64,000 nucleotides of DNA from Azonexus hydrophilus (lineage in GTDB: Bacteria > Pseudomonadota > Gammaproteobacteria > Burkholderiales > Rhodocyclaceae): positions 372,001 to 436,000 of the forward strand of contig NZ_MTHD01000003.1 in NCBI RefSeq assembly GCF_001956855.1, in the 5' to 3' direction. The notes below the pieces were generated by a model, which was given only the letters and a program-made list of their open reading frames with translations, had not been told where the DNA came from and searched no databases. The position numbers and the translations under genes were made by a program. This document shows positions 57,503 through 64,000 of the stretch, in pieces; the first letter of the stretch is position 1, and each line of letters starts with the position of its first letter.

Positions 57503-57964
57503 TCAGGAACCCTGGCGCAGTCGTGCGACCGATTCCTCCGCGCTGTTCCGCCGCGCGGCTGCGGCGACTTCCTTGCTGACGATGGTCTTGCCGATTGGTG
57601 CCAGGGCAATGCCGGCCAGCTTGAGATGCTGGAGTGCGAACGGGATGCCGATGATGGTGATGGCGCAGGCGATTGCCGAGAGCAAGTGGCCGATGGCCAG
57701 CCACAGTCCGGCAAGGATGAACCAGATGATGTTGCCGAGCAGGCCCAGTCCGCCAGTGCCGATGTCGTCACGGTTCGACAGTTCCTTGCGGTTGATGGCT
57801 TCCTTGCCGAAAGGGAAAAAGGTGAACTGGCCAATGACGAAACAGGCCTTGCCCCAGGGTATGCCGATGATGGTGACGAAGGCCAGGAGCCCGGCCAGCC
57901 ACCAGCACAGCCCCATGATGACGCCGCCAAGAATGAACCACAGAAAATTTCCGATTGCCCGCAT
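57503..57964 (-). CDS. YccF-domain inner membrane protein
   Basis: Membrane protein of 153 residues with two YccF repeats. First repeat: IGNFLWFILGGVIMGLCWWLAGLLAFVTIIGIPWGKACF. Second: LGNIIWFILAGLWLAIGHLLSAIACAITIIGIPFALQHLKL. Each gives a helix pair followed by a short loop with the IGIP motif. Family function is unknown. The start is ATG 57964. It is convergent with the amidase gene, 16 bases away. Confidence 0.88.
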   Translation of the reverse strand: MRAIGNFLWFILGGVIMGLCWWLAGLLAFVTIIGIPWGKACFVIGQFTFFPFGKEAINRKELSNRDDIGTGGLGLLGNIIWFILAGLWLAIGHLLSAIACAITIIGIPFALQHLKLAGIALAPIGKTIVSKEVAAAARRNSAEESVARLRQGS

Positions 57965-58082
57965 GATGGGGAATGCCTCGCTTGAAAAAACAGGAAATGA
58001 CAGTACCTGAGCAGCGGCAATGATATTTGATTTGTGCCGGCGCAATTCGCCTGACAAAAATAATGAGGACGATGGGGGATCC

Positions 58083-58817
58083 ATGAATGCACTGAACAGG
58101 GAATTACAGCGGCTCTATTTCCTCCCGGTATCACCCCGAGGCACTGAAGATGCGCCCTGGCCAAGCGCCGATGGCATGGCGCGGGTGATGGTCGTGAGTT
58201 TTGCCCGCGCGGCCGACTGGCCGGCCGTGGCCGGGTTGTACGGCAATATCCAGGAAGTTCTCGGGTTGCCGGCCCCGGCAATTTCGGTTTCGGGGGAGGC
58301 TGGTTACGCCTTGTGGCTGGCGCTGGCCGAACCGCAGCCGGTCGCGCAGCTCCAGGTTTTTCTCGCCGGACTCAAACGCGTTTTCCTGGCCGATGTGCCA
58401 GAGCAGTTTCTCGGGTTCCATCCCGATGCGGCAAAGATCACGCCTGCACCGCTGCCATTGCAGCATCCGCTGACCGGCCGCTGGTCGGCGTTCATCGATC
58501 CGGGCATGGGCAGCATGTTTGTCGAGGAATCCGGGCTGGAAATGGCGCCGAATCCGCTACGTCAAGCGGAGATGCTGGCCGGGATCAAGTGCATGACGAC
58601 GGCCGATTTTCAGCGTGCACTGACCACGCTGACAGCGGAAAAGGTGCCAGCCTGCGTGTCCGGTGGCGATGTGCCCGCAGCGCCGGGTGGTGGTTTTCCG
58701 GACCCTGCCAGTTTTCTGATGGCAGTGATGAACGATCCGGCGGTCAGCATGGAAAACCGTATCCGGGCAGCAGCCAGTCTGCTCGCGCACACTGGTGCGG
58801 CAAGGCACGGCAGCTAG
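58083..58817 (+). CDS. Uncharacterised protein
   Basis: Protein of 244 residues that I do not recognise. No signal peptide or membrane segment. Alternating hydrophobic and polar strands (about 30-125, including ARVMVVSFARAADWPAVAGLY and ALWLALAEPQPVAQLQVFLAGLKRVFL) suggest an alpha/beta fold. A Gly/Pro linker (about 200-215) precedes a C-terminal helix. GGGGAT lies before the ATG at 58083. Codon use resembles the neighbours, so recent transfer is not evident. Its TAG stop interleaves with the TAG stop of the convergent cyclase gene (CTAG). No known domain is assigned. Confidence 0.7.
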   Translation: MNALNRELQRLYFLPVSPRGTEDAPWPSADGMARVMVVSFARAADWPAVAGLYGNIQEVLGLPAPAISVSGEAGYALWLALAEPQPVAQLQVFLAGLKRVFLADVPEQFLGFHPDAAKITPAPLPLQHPLTGRWSAFIDPGMGSMFVEESGLEMAPNPLRQAEMLAGIKCMTTADFQRALTTLTAEKVPACVSGGDVPAAPGGGFPDPASFLMAVMNDPAVSMENRIRAAASLLAHTGAARHGS

Positions 58818-59857
58818 AACAGTTCGACTTCGCCGCGAGTGATTTCCCGGGCCACCAGTCGTCCTTCTTCGATCAACTGTTCGTAGCATGCAACCTGGTT
58901 GCGGCCGTTGCGTTTGGCGTAGTAAAGGGCTTCGTCGGCACGTTCGATGACGTCTGTCGGTGTGTCGTTGGTGAGCAGGCGGCTGAAGCCGATGCTGACC
59001 GTGACGTGGCCGATCCTGCTGAAGGTGGTTTGCTCGACCGCCGTGCGAAAGCGTTCCAGCGTGACCAGTGCCGACTGGCGGTCCGTCGGTTGCAGCAGGG
59101 CGACGAATTCCTCGCCGCCAAAGCGGAATAGCTGGTCGTCGAAGCGGAAACTCTGGCGCATCACCTGCGACAGCATGATCAGGACTTCATCGCCGATCAG
59201 GTGGCCGAAATTGTCATTGATCAGCTTGAAATGGTCGATGTCGCAGACCGCGAGCCAATGGTTGCTGTCCGGTGCCAGGACACGACGTGCGAAACGCTGT
59301 TCGTTGCCGACGATTTCGTCCGATGCCGCCTGTCCGAGCAGTTCGAACAGGTGCTTGTCGAAGGTCTTGCGGCTGGACAGGCCGGTCAGCGTGTCCGCCT
59401 CGCCGTAGTCGAGCAGGGCGATGTGATTGCCGAAATATTCGATCAGGCCCATCAGTGTCACGCGCTTGTCGGCCGAGAATTCGTCGGACAGGTGCAGGTC
59501 GATGAAATAGATCGGTTCGTCCAGACGGATCACCGGGAAAATGACCCGGTGCGTGCCATCTTCCAGGTAGTCCAGGACGGCAGACAATTCGCGGTGGCAT
59601 TGCTTGATCAGCGGGTCGCGGTCGATCGGCTGGCAGAAATGATGGTCCGGCAGGTAGGCATTGCGCAGGAACTGCCCTTGCGGGCCGTAACCGGCACAGG
59701 CGAAGACGACGGCCTTGCGTTTTCCGGCATAGCAGCGATAGATGGTCAGACGCTGGGGCGAAAACAGATCCATCAGGGCGTCAACCATGGCGGAATTGAT
59801 TTCGGTGCGGTCGCGCCTGGCCGAAATTCTTACGACATGGTTGATCAGATCCAGCAT
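58814..59857 (-). CDS. Cytoplasmic GAF-like/GGDEF diguanylate cyclase
   Basis: Soluble diguanylate cyclase of 347 residues. The N-terminal 150 residues look like a GAF-type sensor (SAMVDALMDLFSPQRLTIYRCY, HRVIFPVIRLDEPIYFIDLHLSDEF). The GGDEF domain follows with TLTGLSSRKTFDKHLFELL, CDIDHFKLINDNFGHLIGDEVL, the RFDD inhibitory-site form and an intact GGEEF. No membrane helix. It is followed by a convergent unknown gene, whose stop overlaps its own. Confidence 0.9.
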   Translation of the reverse strand: MLDLINHVVRISARRDRTEINSAMVDALMDLFSPQRLTIYRCYAGKRKAVVFACAGYGPQGQFLRNAYLPDHHFCQPIDRDPLIKQCHRELSAVLDYLEDGTHRVIFPVIRLDEPIYFIDLHLSDEFSADKRVTLMGLIEYFGNHIALLDYGEADTLTGLSSRKTFDKHLFELLGQAASDEIVGNEQRFARRVLAPDSNHWLAVCDIDHFKLINDNFGHLIGDEVLIMLSQVMRQSFRFDDQLFRFGGEEFVALLQPTDRQSALVTLERFRTAVEQTTFSRIGHVTVSIGFSRLLTNDTPTDVIERADEALYYAKRNGRNQVACYEQLIEEGRLVAREITRGEVELF

Positions 59858-59957
59858 GAGGGATTCAGCGTAATGACTTGCGCCCGATTATAGCCACAGC
59901 ATTGTCGGCAAGGGGCTGTATTTGCGTGGATTTGTCCGGGATGTGGGCTGGCCTCGG

Positions 59958-59963
59958 TATAAT
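59958..59963 (+). promoter_or_regulatory. Candidate -10 element of ribF
   Basis: A perfect TATAAT in the context CGGTATAATTGCG, 24 bases before the ribF ATG. The -35 is weak (TTGTCC at 59932 is too far). The same context occurs before valS. Confidence 0.45.
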
Positions 59964-59986
59964 TGCGCTTTTTTCGGTTTCGCCTG

Positions 59987-60907
59987 ATGCGCGTTTTTCG
60001 CGGTTACTCCCGTTCCGTTCCAGCCCCGGTGGCATTGGCCATCGGCAATTTCGATGGCGTCCATCGCGGCCATGCCGCGCTGATCTCCCGGCTGGTCATG
60101 GTTGCCGGTGAGTCCGGCCTGGTGCCGACCGTACTCAGCTTCGAGCCGCACCCGCGCGAGTTCTTTGCCCCGGCTTCGGCCCCGGCCCGTCTCAGCACCT
60201 TGCGTGAGAAGCTGGAATTGCTGGCTGACTGCGGCATTACGCAAACCATGATCTGCCCGTTCAACCGGGCCTTCGCTTCGCTGACCGCGGAACAGTTCAT
60301 CGAAGCGGTGCTGGTGCGCGGCTTGCGCGTAAAGCACCTGGTGATCGGCGACGATTTTCGTTTCGGCAGCGGCCGGGCCGGGGATTTCTCGCTGCTGCAG
60401 GCCGCCGGCGAGCGCTACGGTTTTCTGGTTGAGGCCATGGGCAGCGTCAGTGTCGATGGTGAGCGGGTATCCAGCTCGGGCGTGCGCCGGGCGCTGGCGG
60501 CTGGCGACATGGCGCATGCCGGCCGTCTGCTTGGTCGCCCGTACATGATCGACGGGCAGGTCGTCCACGGCCAGAAGCTCGGACGTCAGCTCGGTTTTGC
60601 CACCGCCAACCTGCGCATCAAGCATAATCCGCTGCCGATGACCGGCGTCTTTGCCGTCGAGGTAGCCGGACTGGCGGATCGCCTGCTGCCTGGTGTTGCC
60701 AACCTCGGGGTCCGGCCAACCGTTGGTGGTACGCGGCCGCTGCTGGAAGTTCATCTCTTCGATTTCGATCGCGACGTCTACGGAGCACACATCTCGGTGC
60801 GTTTCGTGCACAAGTTGCGCGACGAACAACGTTTTCCCAATTTCGACGCCCTCAAGGCGCAGATCGCGGCTGATGCCGCGGCGGCGCGGGCTTTCTTCTC
60901 GCTATGA
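59987..60907 (+). CDS. ribF: Bifunctional riboflavin kinase / FAD synthetase
   Basis: Cofactor enzyme of 306 residues that turns riboflavin into FMN and FAD. The N-terminal nucleotidyltransferase has VALAIGNFDGVHRGHAALI, LSFEPHPREFF and VIGDDFRFGSGRAGD; SSSGVRRALAAGD closes the domain. The C-terminal flavokinase has VVHGQKLGRQLGFATANL and PGVANLGVRPTV. ATG 59987 is preferred over an earlier in-frame ATG. It is followed by ileS and lspA, the usual gene order. Confidence 0.96.
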   Translation: MRVFRGYSRSVPAPVALAIGNFDGVHRGHAALISRLVMVAGESGLVPTVLSFEPHPREFFAPASAPARLSTLREKLELLADCGITQTMICPFNRAFASLTAEQFIEAVLVRGLRVKHLVIGDDFRFGSGRAGDFSLLQAAGERYGFLVEAMGSVSVDGERVSSSGVRRALAAGDMAHAGRLLGRPYMIDGQVVHGQKLGRQLGFATANLRIKHNPLPMTGVFAVEVAGLADRLLPGVANLGVRPTVGGTRPLLEVHLFDFDRDVYGAHISVRFVHKLRDEQRFPNFDALKAQIAADAAAARAFFSL

Positions 60908-60916
60908 GCACGCAAA

Positions 60917-63733
60917 ATGGCTGATTACAAAGACACCCTGAACCTTCCGGATACGCCTTTCCCGATGCGCGGCGACCTGCCCAAGCGCGAGCCGCAATGG
61001 GTCGCCCAGTGGCAGGAGAAGAAGCTTTACCAGAAGATCCGCGAGATCTCGGCCGGCCGGCCGAAGTTCATCCTGCACGATGGCCCGCCGTATGCCAACG
61101 GCGACATCCACATCGGCCACGCGGTCAACAAGGTGTTGAAGGACATTATCGTCCGTTCGAAAACCCTTTCCGGCTTCGATGCGCCCTACGTGCCAGGCTG
61201 GGACTGCCACGGCATGCCGATCGAGATCCAGATCGAGAAGACGCACGGCAAGAACATCCCGCGCGAGCAGGTGCAGAAGCTGGCGCGCGCCTACGCCGGC
61301 GAGCAGATCGAACGCCAGAAGAAGGATTTCATCCGCCTCGGCGTGCTCGGCGAATGGGACAATCCGTACAAGACGATGAACTTCAAGACCGAGGCCGACG
61401 AGATTCGTGCGCTCGGTGCCATGGTCAAGCGCGGTTTCGTCTATCGCGGCCTGAAGCCGGTGAACTGGTGCTTTGATTGCGGTTCGGCGCTGGCCGAGGC
61501 GGAAGTCGAATACCAGGACAAGAAGTCGCCGGCGATCGACGTGGCCTTCGCTGCCGCCGAGCGCGACAAGCTGGCGGCGGCCTTCGGCCTCAAGGAATTG
61601 CCGGCCGGTGAAGCCTACGCGGTGATCTGGACGACGACCCCGTGGACCATCCCGGGCAACCAGGCGCTCAATGCACATCCGGAATTCACCTACCACCTGG
61701 TGCAGACCGAAAAGGGCTGCCTGATCCTCGCCGCCGACCTGCAGGAAGCCTGCCTCGCCCGCTACGGCCTGACCGGCACCACCGTTGCCGCCTGCAAGGG
61801 CGCGGCACTCGAACGCATCGCCTTCCGCCACCCGTTCTACGACCGCCTGTCGCCGGTCTTCCTCGGCGACTACGTGACGCTCGATGCCGGTACCGGCATC
61901 GTCCATTCGGCACCGGCCTACGGTATCGAGGACTTCCAGTCGTGCAAGAACTACGGCATGCACAACGAGCAGATCCTGACGCCGGTGCAGGGCGACGGCT
62001 CCTTTGCCGCCGACCTGCCGTTCTTCGGCGGCATGAACGTGTGGAAGGCCAACCCGGTCATCGTCGACAAGCTGGCCGAAGTCGGCGCGCTGCTGAAGCA
62101 TGCAACCATCGAGCACAGCTACATGCACTGCTGGCGCCACAAGACGCCGTTGATCTACCGTGCCACCAGCCAGTGGTTCGTGCGCATGGATGCGCCCGAT
62201 GTCGACAGCCAGGGCGTTGCCGCCACCGAGCCGGCCGGCCACACGCTGCGCGAAGCCGCGTTGCAGGGCGTTGAGGACACCGCCTTCTATCCCGCCTGGG
62301 GCAAGAACCGCCTGCACGCGATGATCGCCAACCGCCCGGACTGGTGCATCTCGCGCCAGCGCAACTGGGGCGTGCCGCTGCCCTTCTTCACGCACAAGGC
62401 GACCGGCGAGCTGCATCCGAACACGCTGGAGCTGATGGAAGCCGTCGCCCAGCGCGTCGAGCAGGGCGGCATCGAGGCGTGGACGCAACTGGACGCTGCC
62501 GAACTGCTCGGCGCCGACGCGGCCGACTACGTCAAGACCACCGACATCCTCGACGTCTGGTTCGATTCCGGCACGACGCACATGAGCGTCATGCGCGGCT
62601 CGCACGGCGACCAGCTGACCTGGCCGGCCGATCTTTACCTGGAAGGCTCCGACCAGCATCGCGGCTGGTTCCATTCGTCGCTGCTGACCGGTGCCGCGAT
62701 CGACGGCCGGGCGCCGTACAAGGCGCTGCTGACGCACGGCTTCGTTGTCGACGGCAAGGGCCACAAGATGTCGAAGTCGAAGGGCAACGTCATCGCGCCG
62801 CAGCAGGTTTCCGACAAGATGGGCGCCGACATCCTGCGCCTGTGGACGGCCTCGACCGATTACTCGGGTGAGCTGACCATCTCCGACGAAATCTTGAAGC
62901 GCGTTGTCGAAGGCTATCGCCGCATCCGCAACACGCTGCGCTTCCTGCTCGCCAATATTTCCGATTTTGACGCGTCGACCGCAACATTGCCGGTCGAGCA
63001 GTGGCTGGAAATCGATCGCTACGCGCTGGCGCTGACCCGCCAGTTGCAGCAGAACTGCCAGGGCGATTACGAGCGCTTCGAGTTCCACCGCGTGGTCCAG
63101 GCGCTGCAGACCTTCTGCTCGGAAGACCTCGGTGGCTTCTACCTCGACATCCTCAAGGACCGCTTGTACACCACGGCACCCGCTTCGCTCGCCCGCCGTT
63201 CGGCGCAGTCGGCGCTGTGGCACATCACGCAGAGCTTCGTTCGCCTGCTGGCGCCGATCACCGCCTTCACCGCCGAGGAAGTGTGGACCGTGCTGACTGG
63301 CAACGCCGACGATTCGGTGATGTTCCAGCAATGGCACGAACTGCCGGCGCAGGCTGGTGAGGCCGAATTGCTGGCGAAATGGGCGATCGTCCGTGAAGTG
63401 CGCAACGACGTCACCAAGGCGCTGGAAGCCCGGCGCGAAGCCGGTGAAATCGGCTCGGCGCTGCAGGCTTCGGTCGAAATCCGCTGTGCCGGCGACAAGC
63501 TCTCCGTGCTGAGCTCGTTGGGTGACGATTTGAAATTTGTCTTCATTTGCTCGTCGACCGCAATATTTGAAGATGCCAGCGAATCCGTCATTGCCACGCC
63601 GCTGAGCCACGCCAAGTGCGAGCGCTGCTGGCACGTGCGCGAGGATGTCGGCGCCGACCCGGCGCATCCCGGCCTGTGCGGCCGTTGCGTCAGCAACCTG
63701 CACGGTGACGGCGAGGTCCGCGCGCATGCGTGA
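60917..63733 (+). CDS. ileS: Isoleucyl-tRNA synthetase
   Basis: Class I synthetase of 938 residues. It has the HIGH motif [20 protein letters not shown], the editing-domain [18 protein letters not shown], the KMSKS loop [16 protein letters not shown] and a C-terminal zinc site (CERCWH and CGRCVSNL), typical of the bacterial type 1 enzyme. It starts 9 bases after ribF, and its stop overlaps the lspA ATG by 8 bases. Two copies of the dispersed motif on the minus strand lie at 62974-62983 and 63553-63562, both in less conserved AT-rich segments. Confidence 0.97.
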   Translation: MADYKDTLNLPDTPFPMRGDLPKREPQWVAQWQEKKLYQKIREISAGRPKFILHDGPPYANGDIHIGHAVNKVLKDIIVRSKTLSGFDAPYVPGWDCHGMPIEIQIEKTHGKNIPREQVQKLARAYAGEQIERQKKDFIRLGVLGEWDNPYKTMNFKTEADEIRALGAMVKRGFVYRGLKPVNWCFDCGSALAEAEVEYQDKKSPAIDVAFAAAERDKLAAAFGLKELPAGEAYAVIWTTTPWTIPGNQALNAHPEFTYHLVQTEKGCLILAADLQEACLARYGLTGTTVAACKGAALERIAFRHPFYDRLSPVFLGDYVTLDAGTGIVHSAPAYGIEDFQSCKNYGMHNEQILTPVQGDGSFAADLPFFGGMNVWKANPVIVDKLAEVGALLKHATIEHSYMHCWRHKTPLIYRATSQWFVRMDAPDVDSQGVAATEPAGHTLREAALQGVEDTAFYPAWGKNRLHAMIANRPDWCISRQRNWGVPLPFFTHKATGELHPNTLELMEAVAQRVEQGGIEAWTQLDAAELLGADAADYVKTTDILDVWFDSGTTHMSVMRGSHGDQLTWPADLYLEGSDQHRGWFHSSLLTGAAIDGRAPYKALLTHGFVVDGKGHKMSKSKGNVIAPQQVSDKMGADILRLWTASTDYSGELTISDEILKRVVEGYRRIRNTLRFLLANISDFDASTATLPVEQWLEIDRYALALTRQLQQNCQGDYERFEFHRVVQALQTFCSEDLGGFYLDILKDRLYTTAPASLARRSAQSALWHITQSFVRLLAPITAFTAEEVWTVLTGNADDSVMFQQWHELPAQAGEAELLAKWAIVREVRNDVTKALEARREAGEIGSALQASVEIRCAGDKLSVLSSLGDDLKFVFICSSTAIFEDASESVIATPLSHAKCERCWHVREDVGADPAHPGLCGRCVSNLHGDGEVRAHA

Positions 63734-64000
63734 GCCGAAGCACTGGTACATGCTGGCCGCGCTGATCGTCATTCTCGACCAGATCAGCAAATGGGTGGTG
63801 CTGGGCAGCATCGCGCCGGGTGAGGTGATCTACGTTGCGCCGTTCTGGAACTGGGTGCTGACCTTCAATCCGGGTGCTGCGTTCAGCTTCCTGGCCGACC
63901 AGCCGGGCTGGCAGCGCTGGTTCTTCACCGTGCTGGCGCTCGGCGTTTCCGGCTGGATTGCGCTGGAATTGAAGAAACACCCGGAACAAAAACTGATGGC
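63726..64000 (+). CDS. lspA: Lipoprotein signal peptidase (3' end beyond the window)
   Basis: Inner membrane aspartyl protease that removes signal peptides from prolipoproteins. The visible 91 residues have the N-terminal helix [20 protein letters not shown], in which DQxSK is a family landmark, followed by [20 protein letters not shown] and a further helix. The second catalytic Asp region lies outside the window. Coupled to ileS by an 8-base overlap. Confidence 0.94.
   Translation, partial: MREPKHWYMLAALIVILDQISKWVVLGSIAPGEVIYVAPFWNWVLTFNPGAAFSFLADQPGWQRWFFTVLALGVSGWIALELKKHPEQKLM

Noticed and set aside
60902-63811. Open frame of 969 codons opposite ileS
   Set aside because: Antisense shadow of a clear isoleucyl-tRNA synthetase gene with HIGH and KMSKS motifs.

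Overview
The window reads as chromosome of a betaproteobacterium. The best match in gene content and order is the Rhodocyclales (Dechloromonas/Azonexus type), which is an inference from synteny and protein style, not from a search. The DNA is GC-rich and tightly packed. It holds 60 protein genes, the last cut by the window edge. I see no tRNA, rRNA, CRISPR array, insertion sequence or prophage. Many starts overlap the previous stop (ATGA, GTGA, TTGA).

Layout. 1-6.1 kb: a minus-strand operon of LrgA/LrgB-type membrane proteins followed by a PAS sensor kinase and a FixJ-type regulator, then a diguanylate cyclase whose periplasmic domain has a CxxCH haem motif. 6.3-12 kb: the glyoxylate shunt (aceB and aceA), a LysR regulator, a DUF454 protein and a membrane diguanylate cyclase; both ace genes carry the same palindrome upstream. 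12.2-17.8 kb: a chemoreceptor, an RraA-like protein, clpS-clpA and a cold-shock protein. 17.8-25.5 kb: soxZ, soxY and moaC, a BepA-like M48 protease, tusA, a pabB-pabC fusion and valS. 25.5-30.1 kb: holC and pepA, divergent from lptF-lptG. 30.1-37.9 kb: the conserved RDD/DUF3106/DUF3619/sigma-factor block, divergent from ilvB-ilvH-ilvC, pssA and leuA.

37.9-49.8 kb: DUF2069, wrbA, a PilZ-like protein, rpsP-rimM-trmD-rplS, then xseB-ispA-dxs-folE2, divergent from a Rieske oxygenase, an EamA transporter, a SpoIIAA-like protein and a sulfurtransferase. 49.9-64 kb: a large substrate-binding/PAS/GGDEF/EAL protein, an HD-GYP phosphodiesterase, queG, tsaE-amiC, yccF, an unknown gene, another diguanylate cyclase, and ribF-ileS-lspA.

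Together the genes cover housekeeping (translation, proteostasis, envelope, isoprenoid and branched-chain amino acid synthesis) plus an unusually dense cyclic-di-GMP signalling set: three GGDEF cyclases, one GGDEF-EAL, one HD-GYP and one PilZ-like protein. The most unusual feature is not a gene. A short motif, TGCGGTCGAC, often extended to the palindrome TGCGGTCGACCGCA, is scattered through intergenic DNA and inside genes, and twice forms hairpins at gene ends. This resembles the behaviour of DNA uptake sequences in other bacteria.
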